Shown in pieces: positions 8,799-18,473 of a stretch of 64,000 bases of DNA. Below the pieces are notes generated by a model. The model was not told the DNA's origin. It searched no databases and saw only the letters and a list, made by a program, of their open reading frames with translations. Location of the stretch: positions 496,001 to 560,000 of the forward strand of contig CAWAVW010000001.1 of NCBI GenBank assembly GCA_963785585.1. The letters run 5' to 3'. How positions within the stretch are numbered: the first letter of the stretch is position 1; each line of letters starts with the position of its first letter. The stretch is from Palsa-295 sp963785585 (GTDB taxonomy: Bacteria; Acidobacteriota; Terriglobia; Acidiferrales; UBA7541). Position numbers and translations under genes: made by a program.

Positions 8799-9356
8799 AT
8801 GAAGAAACCGAGACAATCGGAAGGTTTGAGCGACAAGGCGCTCCTGAAGCGGACGGGCAAAGACCGCGACGCGTGGGGAAAAATCCTGGATAAAGCCGGC
8901 GCCAAGAAATGGAATCACCAGGAAATTTCCGCGTTCCTGAACAAAGACCCGAAGCTCGGCCCGTGGTGGGGCCAAATGCTGGCGGTTAGCTACGAGCAGT
9001 CCCGCGGGCTGCGCGAAAAATTCCAGAAGTGCGACGGCGAATTCGCGGCGTCGGGCAGCCGCACGCTGAATGTGCCGGTTTCAAAACTTTATAAAGCTTT
9101 CTCAGACGCCAAGCTGCGAGATCGCTGGATCCCTGGCGCCGACTTCGAAATCACGACCCAGACCGCGAACAAATCGATTCGGGCGAAATGGGAAGGCGGG
9201 AAAAGCCGCGTGAGCGTCAACTTTTATCCGAAAGGTTCGGAGAAGGCGCAGGTGGCCGTCGATCACATGAAGCTTGCCAGTTCAAAGGATTCCGCCGCAA
9301 AAAAGTCCTACTGGTTCGAAGCTCTCAACCGCCTGCAGGAAGCGCTCGAAGCCTAG
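8799..9356 (+). CDS. DUF4287/SRPBCC-like protein
   Basis: The 185-residue product has an N-terminal helical part (LLKRTGKDRDAWGKILDKAG and NHQEISAFLNKD) resembling DUF4287, followed by a region resembling an SRPBCC/AHSA1 domain (TLNVPVSKLYKAFSDAKLRDRW, then WEGGKSRVSVNFYPKG). I set the start at the ATG at 8799, which has GGAG five bases upstream, rather than 12 codons earlier. It is divergent from the MarR operon, which encodes another SRPBCC protein, so the two may be co-regulated. The biochemical role is unknown. Confidence 0.7.
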   Translation: MKKPRQSEGLSDKALLKRTGKDRDAWGKILDKAGAKKWNHQEISAFLNKDPKLGPWWGQMLAVSYEQSRGLREKFQKCDGEFAASGSRTLNVPVSKLYKAFSDAKLRDRWIPGADFEITTQTANKSIRAKWEGGKSRVSVNFYPKGSEKAQVAVDHMKLASSKDSAAKKSYWFEALNRLQEALEA

Positions 9357-9373
9357 GGACAAAGCGGCCACAA

Positions 9374-9405
9374 ACAAAAAAAGGGCGAGCCGCGAGGCCC
9401 GCCCT
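9374..9405 (-). terminator. Intrinsic terminator of rpoD
   Basis: A 10-bp stem with one mismatch (AGGGCGAGCC with GGCCCGCCCT, loop GCGA) is followed on the minus strand by a run of T residues. It lies 19 bases after the rpoD stop. On the plus strand only an A-run precedes it, so it fits rpoD rather than the convergent gene. Confidence 0.85.
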
Positions 9406-9423
9406 CATGCGAATCGCAAACAC

Positions 9424-11157
9424 TTAGTAATCGTTGGCTGAACCTTCCAGGAACGCGCGCAACTTCCGCGACCGCGACGGATGCCGCAGCTTGCGCAGCG
9501 CTTTCGCTTCGATCTGCCGGATACGCTCGCGGGTGACGGCGAACGACTGGCCGACTTCTTCGAGCGTATGCTCGCTGCCGTCATCCAGACCAAACCGCAT
9601 CTTGATGACTTTTTCTTCGCGCGGCGTCAGCGTCTTCAACACCGAAGAGGTCTGCTCCTTCAAGCTGAGGTTGATCACCGCATCGGAAGGCGAGACGACC
9701 GCTTTGTCTTCGATGAAATCGCCGAGATGCGAATCCTCTTCTTCGCCGATCGGAGTTTCGAGCGAAATCGGCTCCTGCGCGATTTTCAAAATCTTGCGCA
9801 CTTTCGCAACAGGAATGTCCATGCGCTTGGCGATTTCTTCCGAAGTCGGCTCGCGCCCGAGCTCCTGCACCAACTGGCGCTGGGTGCGCACCAGCTTGTT
9901 GATCGTTTCGATCATGTGCACCGGAATGCGGATGGTGCGGGCCTGGTCGGCAATGGCGCGGGTGATGGCCTGACGAATCCACCATGTGGCGTACGTCGAA
10001 AACTTGTAGCCGCGACGCCACTCGAACTTATCCACGGCTTTCATCAAGCCGATGTTGCCTTCCTGAATCAAATCCAGGAACTGCAAGCCGCGGTTCGTGT
10101 ATTTCTTGGCGATCGAGACCACCAACCGGAGGTTCGCTTCGATCAGTTCTTTTTTCGCCTGTTCCGCTTCGGCTTCGCCGCGAAGAATCACCTGTAGCCC
10201 GCGCTTCAGTTCGGTGGGGCTCACTTCGCTGGCGATTTCGATTTCGCCGAGTTCCTGCCGGCGCGCCTTCAGGTCTTTGCGCGCTTCGGCCTGCACGTCG
10301 GCTTTGGAAGCTTCCACGCGGCGCTCAAGCTTGATCGAATCGCGTTCGAGGAAATGGACGCGCTCGACCGTCTGCCGGATTTTTTCGATCAGGCGCTTCT
10401 TTTCGAGCGGGTTGAAGTCAAGGTCGCGAACGCGATTCGACATTTCCACGCGCGTGCGGGCCAGTTCGTATCGCGCGCGCAGGTAAGGACGCTTCTTCGA
10501 CCGCGCGATTTTCTCGAGCTTGCCGGCTTGCTTCAGCGCCAGCAAGTAGAGCTTGGCGATCTTGTCGATTTCCTTCAGCGTCTCTTTGGTCTTCGCTTCG
10601 ATCTTTTCTTCCGTCAGTTCTTCGTCGTCGAATTGAACGATTTCCTTGATCGAACGCGAGCCGTTGCGCAGGTCTTCCCCGACCTGCAAAAGTTCTTTCA
10701 GGATGAGCGGAGCTCGCGAAATCGTTTTAAGCACCAGCAGCTGTCCGCGCTCGATGCGCTTCGCGATGGCCACTTCCCCTTCGCGGGTCAGCAGTGGAAC
10801 CGTTCCCATTTCGCGCAGGTACATGCGAACGGGATCGTTCGTCTTTTCGAGCGAACCGGGCGTCAAATCCAGTTCGCCGTCTTCCGACGCGGACGATGAG
10901 GATTCTTCCTTGACCGGGCTTTCTACTCCATCCGACGAATCCGCAGCGGCCAGCGCCGCCTTCGCGCTGGAAAGGTCTTCGTACACGTCGATGCCGTAAC
11001 GCTCAAACGTGGAAAGCAAATCGTCGATTTCTTCCGAAGAGTGAACTTCGGGCGGCAAAATATCATTGACCTCATCGTAGAGCAGGTAGCCGCGTTCCTT
11101 GCCCATGGCGATGAGTTGTCGTACCTGATCGTACTTTTCTTCGAGAGCCAGACTCAC
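9424..11157 (-). CDS. rpoD: Primary RNA polymerase sigma factor RpoD (sigma-70)
   Basis: This 577-residue protein has an N-terminal region 1.1 (LIAMGKERGYLLYDEVNDIL), an acidic linker, region 1.2 (DPVRMYLREMGTVPLLTREG), a non-conserved Lys/Glu-rich segment, the core region 2 (NLRLVVSIAKKYTNRGLQFL, then GYKFSTYATWWIRQAITRAI), region 3 and a region 4 helix-turn-helix ending ERIRQIEAKALRKLRHPSRS. That set identifies the housekeeping sigma factor. The GTG start has GGGAGGAAGT directly upstream. It has its own promoter, with a leader of roughly 230 bases, and a clear terminator. dnaG lies upstream on the same strand, an association also seen in Proteobacteria and Firmicutes. Confidence 0.97.
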   Translation of the reverse strand: MSLALEEKYDQVRQLIAMGKERGYLLYDEVNDILPPEVHSSEEIDDLLSTFERYGIDVYEDLSSAKAALAAADSSDGVESPVKEESSSSASEDGELDLTPGSLEKTNDPVRMYLREMGTVPLLTREGEVAIAKRIERGQLLVLKTISRAPLILKELLQVGEDLRNGSRSIKEIVQFDDEELTEEKIEAKTKETLKEIDKIAKLYLLALKQAGKLEKIARSKKRPYLRARYELARTRVEMSNRVRDLDFNPLEKKRLIEKIRQTVERVHFLERDSIKLERRVEASKADVQAEARKDLKARRQELGEIEIASEVSPTELKRGLQVILRGEAEAEQAKKELIEANLRLVVSIAKKYTNRGLQFLDLIQEGNIGLMKAVDKFEWRRGYKFSTYATWWIRQAITRAIADQARTIRIPVHMIETINKLVRTQRQLVQELGREPTSEEIAKRMDIPVAKVRKILKIAQEPISLETPIGEEEDSHLGDFIEDKAVVSPSDAVINLSLKEQTSSVLKTLTPREEKVIKMRFGLDDGSEHTLEEVGQSFAVTRERIRQIEAKALRKLRHPSRSRKLRAFLEGSANDY

Positions 11158-11390
11158 ACTTCCTCCCTTGCCACCCCAAAAACAATTCCGTTGACAACGC
11201 GTTCCAATACGAAAAAGCGCACCGGGCGAGACACCCCGGCGCAGCTTCGATTCCAGTTTCTCAAAAGGATTTTAAGGACGAGATCTTCGAACCCGTTCCC
11301 AAGCCGTGCGCCGGGCCGCCTCAGCCAGCGCTGTCTGGTACATCTATATGATGCTCGCCGGGTGCCACCCGTTTCCTCCAAAACCTTAGG

Positions 11391-11419
11391 AATATATAAC
11401 AGAGGCCGCCAAGCGTCAA
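11391..11419 (-). promoter_or_regulatory. Sigma-70 type promoter for rpoD
   Basis: On the minus strand, TTGACG and TATATT are separated by exactly 17 bases, close to the consensus. The start would lie near 11385, giving an untranslated leader of about 230 bases before the rpoD GTG. The leader (11158-11390) contains a short hairpin, CGGGTGCCACCCG, and no gene that I can support. Confidence 0.7.
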
Positions 11420-11446
11420 ATTTTTCAGCGCATCGCGGGCCGTAAG

Positions 11447-13237
11447 TTATTGCTCGTCCAACAATTTATCCGGTTCCCGGCGGCTGGAAAGCAGGCGCGT
11501 CAGCTCGAGTCGCCGGTGCAGCATTAGTGCCAATTCCGAAGGCGGGGGATTCGATTCGATCCGCTGTTGCAGCTCCGCCAACTCTATGGAAACAGGCCGG
11601 TTACGCAAGAAGTGCAGGCAACTCTCGGCCTCGGTCCAGGTTGCGTCCGGCAACGCTTCGAAAAGAACCTCGAACATCACCCGGCGGTCTTTATCGTCCA
11701 GTCCCCGCGCCACATCGGCCGGATCGGGCCGGCGACTGGTTTCCGCCTCTCGCGCGTTTGCAGCGATGAGTGCTTCGAAGATATTTTTCGTCTCGAGGCC
11801 CTTGTGCAGTTCCTCCACCGCTATTTGATGCGCGAGCTGCTGCCTGAATTCATCGGCTTCGAAGAGCATGCGGATTAGCTGCCGCTCGGCGCGCTTCACG
11901 GCGGGCGTCAGCAATTCCGCTTTTGGCTTCACTTCGCTGCGGCGTTCGCTGGCCGCGCGGCGTAAGGATTCGCGCAGAACCGGTTCATCCACGCGCAGTT
12001 CCGAAGCGATGCGCGTTGCCCACTCAGAACGGAGCAGACGGTCCGGCAGCCGCTGTACGTAGGGCATCAGAAAATTCAGCGCGGCTACTTTGCCCGTTGC
12101 GGTGGTGCGATCCATTTTCTTCGCGCGGGCGATCAGGTAATCGAGATAAGGGGGCGATTGGAGCAACAGTTTTTTGTAGGCTTCGATTCCCTGCTCTTTG
12201 ATGAACTTGTCGGGATCGGCGCCGCCGGGAAGAGCAAGAACACGCACGTCGAATTCCTTTTCAAGCAGCAGGATGACGGAGCGCTCGGTGGCGGCCTGGC
12301 CCGCGGCGTCCGGATCGAAATTGACGACCACGCGCTGCGTGAAGCGGCTGAGCAATTTGATTTGCGGTTCGGCAAGGCTGGTGCCGCAGCTCGCGACCAC
12401 ATTGCCCACGCCGGCGCGCGCCACGGCGATGGCGTCCATGTATCCCTCGACGAGTACCGCGAAATCGCTGTGGCGCAGAGCTTCCTTGGCGCGATCAAGG
12501 TGATACAGCACATTGCTCTTGGAATAGATCGGCGTCTCGGGGGAGTTCATGTATTTCGGCATGTCGTCGCCCATGGCACGACCGCCGAAGGCGATCACTT
12601 TTCCGCCTTCATTGGAAATGGGGAACATGATGCGGCGCCGGAATTTGTCGTACAGGCGTCCGCTCGGATCGCGATTGAAGAGTCCGGAGGCCTCGAGAAC
12701 TTTTTCCGGATATTTTTGCTTCAGGAAGCGGAGCGCCGTGTCGCCGCCCGAGGGAGCGAAGCCAAGCCCGAATCGCGCGATCGCCTCGCGATTCAGTCCG
12801 CGGTCTTCCAGGTAGGCGAGTGCGAATTTTCCTTCGTTGCCTTCGAGCAACTGCCGGGCGAAAAAAGCGGCGGCTTCACGGTGCAGGTTTACCAATGCGG
12901 TTCGTTGCTGGTTCTCCGTTCGCTCCTCGGGGGAGCGCTCGCGCGGCCTGGGGATGGCGATGCCGGATTTTTCGGCCACGGTCCTTACCGCTTCCGGAAA
13001 CGTGGATTTTTCCATTTCCATCACGAACTGAAACACGTCGCCGCCCTTGCCGCAGCCGAAACAATGAAAAAACTGCTTCGTCGGATGCACACTGAAAGAG
13101 GGAGACTTTTCGTTGTGGAATGGGCATAGGCCGGTGAAATTCTGCCCGGTCTTTTTCAGGCGCACGTATTCCCCGATGATTCGGACGATGTCCGACTGGG
13201 TCTTTACCTTGTCCGCGAAGGATCCGGCTTCTGCCAT
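11447..13237 (-). CDS. dnaG: DNA primase DnaG
   Basis: DnaG makes RNA primers for replication. The 596-residue product starts with a CHC2-type zinc finger (GLCPFHNEKSPSF ... FFHCFGCGKGG, about residues 37-66), then the catalytic core with YEDRGL-type and DKFRRRIMFPI segments, and a TOPRIM domain with the acidic motif VLVEGYMDAIAVA and later FDPDAAG. The C-terminal helical part would bind helicase. It sits between mutS2 and rpoD, all on the minus strand. The start is the ATG at 13237. Identification is very secure. Confidence 0.97.
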   Translation of the reverse strand: MAEAGSFADKVKTQSDIVRIIGEYVRLKKTGQNFTGLCPFHNEKSPSFSVHPTKQFFHCFGCGKGGDVFQFVMEMEKSTFPEAVRTVAEKSGIAIPRPRERSPEERTENQQRTALVNLHREAAAFFARQLLEGNEGKFALAYLEDRGLNREAIARFGLGFAPSGGDTALRFLKQKYPEKVLEASGLFNRDPSGRLYDKFRRRIMFPISNEGGKVIAFGGRAMGDDMPKYMNSPETPIYSKSNVLYHLDRAKEALRHSDFAVLVEGYMDAIAVARAGVGNVVASCGTSLAEPQIKLLSRFTQRVVVNFDPDAAGQAATERSVILLLEKEFDVRVLALPGGADPDKFIKEQGIEAYKKLLLQSPPYLDYLIARAKKMDRTTATGKVAALNFLMPYVQRLPDRLLRSEWATRIASELRVDEPVLRESLRRAASERRSEVKPKAELLTPAVKRAERQLIRMLFEADEFRQQLAHQIAVEELHKGLETKNIFEALIAANAREAETSRRPDPADVARGLDDKDRRVMFEVLFEALPDATWTEAESCLHFLRNRPVSIELAELQQRIESNPPPSELALMLHRRLELTRLLSSRREPDKLLDEQ

Positions 13238-13331
13238 TCAGGCTGTTCTACACAAAATTGCGATGCAAATCCATGATCCGGCGATTTTGGCTTTCGCACC
13301 TGCCGCGTGTGGCTGTTGCAACGGAGTGCCG

Positions 13332-15764
13332 CTATACGACCAAATCCGCGATCGTGATCGCTCTTCCGCCGCGGTCTTCGGGCTCGTGCCGGATTCCCTC
13401 GACCAGCGGGTGTGCGGAGAGAAATTCCGCCAGGCCGCGGCGCAGCGCTCCGGTGCCGTAACCATGAATAATGCGCACCGACGGCTTGCCGGCCAGCGCC
13501 GCTACGTCGATGAATTTATCGACCAACTCGGTCGCTTCTTCGACGCGGCAGCCGATTACGTTAATTTCTTCGGCGCTGGGTTGGTCGGTCGGCTGCGAAT
13601 TCACGGTGACGCGATCGACCTGCTTCGCGCTGCCGGTGTTCGCTGGCGGCGGAGGTTTCGCCGGCGACGAGGCAGCGTCGGTGGATACGATGTCCGCGAG
13701 CGGCACGCGCATCCGCAATGGTCCTGCTTCTACGTCCGCGGTTCTGCCGTCGTGACGCCGGAAAATTACCGGCTGCTTGAATCCTTTCACCACGATTTTC
13801 TGTCCGGATTGCAGGGTGCTTGCGTCAAGAGGATTAGGCGCGGGCGGCTCGTTCACTCCTAAATCGGCTTGCGAAGCCGACAGCGCTTCCACGATCGCGG
13901 CGTCTTTATCGGCGCGGGCATCCGCGCGGATGCTGCCCAGGCGCTTGCCGGCTTGCTTTTCAATTTGCGCGCGCACACTGCGTTCGCGAATCTCATCGGT
14001 CAGCCGCGCGACTTCCGCTTCCAGGCGCTTCTGCGTTTCCACGAAAGTGCGCTCGAGTTCGGCGATGCGCTTTCGCTGGCGCTCGACCCATTCGGTGCGA
14101 AGCGCATTGCGCTCCAGCTCCAGTTGGGCCAGCTCTTCGCGCGACTGGCGCTTCACCGCTTCCATTTCGTCGCGGCTGCGGTGCAGATACGCGATCAGCT
14201 CCCGTGCTTCGCGCGATTCGGTGGAAAGGCTCTCGCGCGCGGTTTCAATTACGCGCAGCGGCAATCCGAGACGCCGCGCTATTTCAATGCCGCTCGACGT
14301 CCCGGGAACTCCAACCAGCAGACGGTAGGTGGGCCGCAGATGCTCCTCGTCAAACTCCATCGCCGCGTTCACGATTCCCGGCGTGGTGGAAGCGTACGAC
14401 TTCAAGCGATCGTGATGCGTGGTCGCAATCGTCAGCGAGCGGCGAATTCGAAATTCCTCGAGCAGCGCCACGGCGAGCGCGGCTCCCTCTTCCGGCGCCG
14501 TCCCCGTGCCCATCTCGTCCACCAGAATCAGGGAACGATCCGTCGCGGTTTCCAGCATCGATTTCAAATTCATCACATGCGCGGAAAATGTGGAAAGGTC
14601 GGCGGCAATCGATTGCTCATCGCCGATATCCGCGAGGACGTGATCGAAAACGGGCAGCTCGGCGATTTCCGCGGCGACCGGAATTCCAGCTTGCGCCGAG
14701 AGCGCCGCGAGTCCCACGGATTTCAGCGCCACGGTTTTTCCGCCGGTGTTCGGGCCGCTGATGACCATTACGGTTTCATCGCCACCCATCGCGAGCGATA
14801 GCGGAATCGCCTTTTTCCCCTGCGGCCGCAGCGTCGCTTCCAGCACGGGATTGCGCGCCGCATCCAGGCGCAGCGCGTTGCTCGTGGTGAAGACGGGAGT
14901 GACGCAGTCGAGGTCGCGCGCGAACCGGCCGCGCGCAAAAATCGAATCGAGATGGGCAATTTGCCTGGCTGCTTCCGCGAGCGGCCCCACATTCGCCCGA
15001 AGGCGCTCGGTCAATTCCTGCAGGATGCGCGAAATTTCCTCAAGCTCTTCCTCGCTCAATTGAACGAGGCGGTTATTCAAATCGATCGCTTCCAGCGGTT
15101 CGACGAAAACGGTCTGTCCGGTGCCGCTCGCCCCATGAACCACGCCGGGAACTGTGCGACGGTCCGAGGCGCGCACGGGAATCACGAATCGGTCGTTGCG
15201 GAGCGTGATGTACGCTTCGCCGCTCGATTCGCCGCGCGCGCGCAAAATCGAATCGAGCGAGCGCTGAATCTTCTCGCGGCCCTGCGCAATGCCCGCGCGG
15301 ATGCGGCGCAGTTGCGGTGAAGCATCGTCGCTGATCTCGCCGTTGGGAAGAATCGCTTGCTGGATCGCCTTCGCGATGTACCGCTGGTCGGAGAGCGCTT
15401 CGGCCCGCGCCGTGAAATTCGGATACTTCTCTTTCGCGCCCTGGAAGGTCTGCTTTACCGATTCCACGCTTTCGACGAGCGTGACGGCGTTTAGAAAGTC
15501 GGCAATCGAAAGCACCGAGGCGGGAACGGCCAGGCGCGCGAGCCACGATTCGGGATCGGCAAGCGCGCCAAAGCCGAGCTCCGAGCCGGTTCGAAGATAC
15601 GCGATGGCTTCGCTGACCAGCGCAAATTCGGAATTCAGCGCCGCCGCGTCCTGGCTTTGCTCGAGAGATTCAATCTGGCGGCGGCCGGACACACACGTGG
15701 TGTACCGACTGACGATTTCCTTTAATTTGTCGAACTCAAGGACTTGATGCGCGGAGCGGGACAC
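13332..15764 (-). CDS. mutS2: Endonuclease/recombination suppressor MutS2
   Basis: The 810-residue protein has the MutS2 N-terminus (LEFDKLKEIVSRYTT), a coiled-coil/clamp region, the MutS ATPase core with Walker A GPNTGGKTVALK, LVDEMGTGTAPEEG and STFSAHVMNL, a long coiled coil (about residues 500-600) and a C-terminal Smr nuclease domain with HGYGTGALRRGL. The Smr loop normally written LDLRG reads INVIG here, a departure from the usual motif. MutS2 suppresses homologous recombination and can act at collided ribosomes in some species. The start is a GTG. It lies upstream of dnaG with 94 bases between. Confidence 0.95.
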   Translation of the reverse strand: MSRSAHQVLEFDKLKEIVSRYTTCVSGRRQIESLEQSQDAAALNSEFALVSEAIAYLRTGSELGFGALADPESWLARLAVPASVLSIADFLNAVTLVESVESVKQTFQGAKEKYPNFTARAEALSDQRYIAKAIQQAILPNGEISDDASPQLRRIRAGIAQGREKIQRSLDSILRARGESSGEAYITLRNDRFVIPVRASDRRTVPGVVHGASGTGQTVFVEPLEAIDLNNRLVQLSEEELEEISRILQELTERLRANVGPLAEAARQIAHLDSIFARGRFARDLDCVTPVFTTSNALRLDAARNPVLEATLRPQGKKAIPLSLAMGGDETVMVISGPNTGGKTVALKSVGLAALSAQAGIPVAAEIAELPVFDHVLADIGDEQSIAADLSTFSAHVMNLKSMLETATDRSLILVDEMGTGTAPEEGAALAVALLEEFRIRRSLTIATTHHDRLKSYASTTPGIVNAAMEFDEEHLRPTYRLLVGVPGTSSGIEIARRLGLPLRVIETARESLSTESREARELIAYLHRSRDEMEAVKRQSREELAQLELERNALRTEWVERQRKRIAELERTFVETQKRLEAEVARLTDEIRERSVRAQIEKQAGKRLGSIRADARADKDAAIVEALSASQADLGVNEPPAPNPLDASTLQSGQKIVVKGFKQPVIFRRHDGRTADVEAGPLRMRVPLADIVSTDAASSPAKPPPPANTGSAKQVDRVTVNSQPTDQPSAEEINVIGCRVEEATELVDKFIDVAALAGKPSVRIIHGYGTGALRRGLAEFLSAHPLVEGIRHEPEDRGGRAITIADLVV

Positions 15765-15852
15765 GGCAACCTCGCTACTAGGATTACATGGAATCGAGGG
15801 TAGGGTTCAAGCGGTTGTGGAAAAGCCCGCGTCGATGGGCGCGGGAACACTC

Positions 15853-17556
15853 TTACTTCTTTTTCCTTTTCTTTACGACGGGCGGCGGAGCGCCGAGCGT
15901 CTCGACCATCGCCACGGCGATTGAATCGATCACCGCTTGCGCGTCATGTCCGGGTTGGGCGTTGTTATTTCCGAAAATGGAAAAAACCAGATGCTCGCCG
16001 CGCAGCGTGTTGGCGAATCCGGAAAGAGCGCGGACGTGTTCGAGCGATCCGGTCTTCGCAAACACCATTCCGCTCGCGCTCGTATTCTTCATCCGATTCT
16101 CGAGCGTGCCGTCGATCCCTGCGATGGGAAACGTAGTGATGTAACCCTCGCCCCACGGCTGTTGCGCATCGAACCGCAGCACCTGCACCAGCGAACGCGG
16201 CGTGACTAAATCACTGCCGGAAAGGCCCGAACCGTCCTCGAGCAACACATCATCGTCCGCAACGCCGATATTTTTCAGGAAATCCTGCTCGGCCCAGATG
16301 CCCGCGTCGGTCACGCCGAAGCCTTTCGTGGCGCGAGCGGCGGCGCGAAGCAATAATTCGGCATGCAGATTCTGGCTGACCTTGTTGGTCATGCGAGCGG
16401 TTTCGAGCAAGGTTGGCGAAAGATGCTCGGCAAGAACGGTTGTGTGCGGCGCCGTCGGTTCGGGTGCCGGACCAAGCACCACGTTCGAATCCGGATAGAT
16501 TTCCGGCGGGAGCGCGTGATGAACGGTAGCCGCGCCGCTCACATGCACGCCGCGCGATTCAAACGCCTGCTTCAGCGCCAGCGCCGCGGTTTCCGCGGGC
16601 TGGGTCATCGCGAAATCGAGTTTTACGGGAACATGCCCCAGCGGAATGGTGCCGCGAAGAAAGATGAAATTCACGCCGGGCTGGCGCGTGACCGAAAAGT
16701 TTGGCTGCGACCCGGCGGGACCGGTGATGATTTTTTGCGTGAACGTGCCGGCGGCCGCGAGCGGCTGCACGCGGACGCCCGCCGCGTCACCGGCCTGAAC
16801 CCCCGGCGCGATTTCAATCTCGAAAGAATTGTCGTTAAACGCGATCGCGCTGACCGGCGCGCCGTAGGTGAAGAAAAGATCGCCGACGTTCCATCCCGGC
16901 GGATACGGATCGTAGGGGTAGTAGCTGTCGTCGGCGACGATATCGCCGTCGATTTCCTTCACGCCCTTGGCAATCGCGGCGTCCGCCATTTCGAGCAACA
17001 CTTTTTCCACGGGACCATCGTGTTCCGCCTTCCCCGCGTACGGAAAAATCCGATTCGACAAATCCGGATCGCCGCGCCCGACCAAAACGACATCGCCCTT
17101 TACGCTCCCGTCGGCAACAATCGTTCCCGTGGTCTCCAGTGTGGTGCGAAAACGAAAATCCGGCCCCAGAGCGGCGAATGCGAACGACGATGTGATGATT
17201 TTCGCGTTGGAGGCCGGCGTAAAATATTTGTCGGCGTTCCATTCGTAAAGAGTTTCACCCGTGGCGCGATCCTGCACCACAATTCCCCAGAAACTCTTCT
17301 GCGCCTTGGCGTCTGAAAGCGCCGCGTCCACGCGGGCTCCAAATTGCGCGATGTCGGTTCGCTTGGAAGCGCGCGATTTGCCGGGCGAGGATTTTGAACC
17401 GCGCGCGGCGTTTTGCTGGGCCCCGAACGCGCCGCGTTGAGGTGCGAAAAAGAAAAGCGCCCCGCAGGCGAGCAGCGCGGCGCATTTCCGCGCATGGCGC
17501 GCGGTTCGGTGCGATGGAGCGGCTTTCACCGCGGACCAAACCACATCGGTAAGCAT
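15853..17556 (-). CDS. dacB: D-alanyl-D-alanine carboxypeptidase/endopeptidase, PBP4 (DacB) family
   Basis: This 567-residue periplasmic enzyme trims peptidoglycan stem peptides. It shows an N-terminal signal segment (CAALLACGALFFFAPQRG), then the catalytic SxxK in TPASNAKIITSS, the second motif in LEDGSGLSGSDLVTP, and the KTG motif in FAKTGSLEHVRALSGF, with the large inserted domain between the first two that marks the S13 family. It ends in a Lys/Arg-rich tail (VVKKRKKK). The start is an ATG without an obvious ribosome site, and a GTG nine codons later is an alternative. It is divergent from the SYLF gene. Confidence 0.93.
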   Translation of the reverse strand: MLTDVVWSAVKAAPSHRTARHARKCAALLACGALFFFAPQRGAFGAQQNAARGSKSSPGKSRASKRTDIAQFGARVDAALSDAKAQKSFWGIVVQDRATGETLYEWNADKYFTPASNAKIITSSFAFAALGPDFRFRTTLETTGTIVADGSVKGDVVLVGRGDPDLSNRIFPYAGKAEHDGPVEKVLLEMADAAIAKGVKEIDGDIVADDSYYPYDPYPPGWNVGDLFFTYGAPVSAIAFNDNSFEIEIAPGVQAGDAAGVRVQPLAAAGTFTQKIITGPAGSQPNFSVTRQPGVNFIFLRGTIPLGHVPVKLDFAMTQPAETAALALKQAFESRGVHVSGAATVHHALPPEIYPDSNVVLGPAPEPTAPHTTVLAEHLSPTLLETARMTNKVSQNLHAELLLRAAARATKGFGVTDAGIWAEQDFLKNIGVADDDVLLEDGSGLSGSDLVTPRSLVQVLRFDAQQPWGEGYITTFPIAGIDGTLENRMKNTSASGMVFAKTGSLEHVRALSGFANTLRGEHLVFSIFGNNNAQPGHDAQAVIDSIAVAMVETLGAPPPVVKKRKKK

Positions 17557-17612
17557 CTAAACGTCATCATACGGGAACCCGCGCATCGGCTGGAGACCTT
17601 CGCTGAGAAAAG

Positions 17613-17641
17613 TTGCGAAACAGTCTCTAAATCCATATGAT
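17613..17641 (+). promoter_or_regulatory. Sigma-70 type promoter for the SYLF gene
   Basis: TTGCGA and TATGAT are separated by exactly 17 bases. Transcription would begin near 17648, a short leader before the ATG at 17666 with its GGAGGGG ribosome site. Confidence 0.65.
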
Positions 17642-17665
17642 GAAGCCCAACCCATGGAGGGGACG

Positions 17666-18376
17666 ATGAAAAAGATTTTGTCTGTATTGCTGATTGGTTC
17701 GATGATTGGCTTTTTTGCACCCGCAACGGTACGCGCCGATGACGACAAGACGACGGATCAGGACCGCGTCAAGAATGCCGGCACCGTCCTTCACGAAATT
17801 ATGGATATTCCAGACGACATTCCACAGAGCGTCATCGATAAGGCCTACTGCGTGATTGTGTACCCGTCCGTGCTGAAGGCCGCTTTCATCGTCGGCGCGA
17901 GCTACGGTCGCGGCGTCATGACCTGTCGCTCCGGAAAATATTTTAACCGTGCGTGGAGCGCGCCCTCCATGATGGCCCTCGAAGGCCTCAGCGTGGGATT
18001 TCAAGTCGGCGGCCAGGCCACGGACTTTGTGTTGTTGGTGATGAACCAGAGCGGAGCAAACGGAATTTTGGCGAGCAAGGTAAAGCTGGGCGGTGACGCT
18101 TCTGTGGCAGCAGGCCCGGTGGGACGAAATGCTTCCGCGGAAACCGACGCGACCTTGCGCTCACAGATCCTGAGCTATTCGCGCGCGCGCGGCGTGTTTG
18201 CCGGAATTTCTCTGTCCGGTTCCACGGTTCGCCCGGACAATGATGCCAACGAACGCATTTACGGCAAGAAGGTTTCCGCCCGTGAAATCGTGCTGGGCGG
18301 CGCCGTGAAACCGACCGCCGATGCTTCCGAGCTTCTGGCCGTGCTCACAAAGCACAGCCCGAAGCGCGTGAAGTAA
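17666..18376 (+). CDS. Secreted lipid-binding SYLF-domain protein
   Basis: The 236-residue product has a signal peptide (MKKILSVLLIGSMIGFFAP, cleavage near VRADD), then a SYLF/Ysc84 domain: IPQSVIDKAYCVIVYPSVLKA, GASYGRGVMTCR, GLSVGFQVGGQATDFVLLVMN and a C-terminal AREIVLGG segment. SYLF domains bind phosphoinositides and other lipids in eukaryotes; the bacterial role is poorly known. I took the ATG at 17666 because GGAGGGG lies just upstream, not the one four codons earlier. It is a single-gene transcript with a promoter and a strong terminator. Confidence 0.88.
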   Translation: MKKILSVLLIGSMIGFFAPATVRADDDKTTDQDRVKNAGTVLHEIMDIPDDIPQSVIDKAYCVIVYPSVLKAAFIVGASYGRGVMTCRSGKYFNRAWSAPSMMALEGLSVGFQVGGQATDFVLLVMNQSGANGILASKVKLGGDASVAAGPVGRNASAETDATLRSQILSYSRARGVFAGISLSGSTVRPDNDANERIYGKKVSAREIVLGGAVKPTADASELLAVLTKHSPKRVK

Positions 18377-18403
18377 GCGTTTCGTATCCAGACTCGATTA
18401 CCG

Positions 18404-18435
18404 CGCCGGGGGCGAAAGCCTCCGGCGTTTTTTTT
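18404..18435 (+). terminator. Intrinsic terminator after the SYLF gene
   Basis: A 10-bp stem with one G-T pair (CGCCGGGGGC with GCCTCCGGCG, loop GAAA) is followed by eight T residues, 27 bases after the stop codon. Confidence 0.9.
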
Positions 18436-18473
18436 GCAACGGCCCCCTTCCCCGACCCTGCGCATTTGACCTA

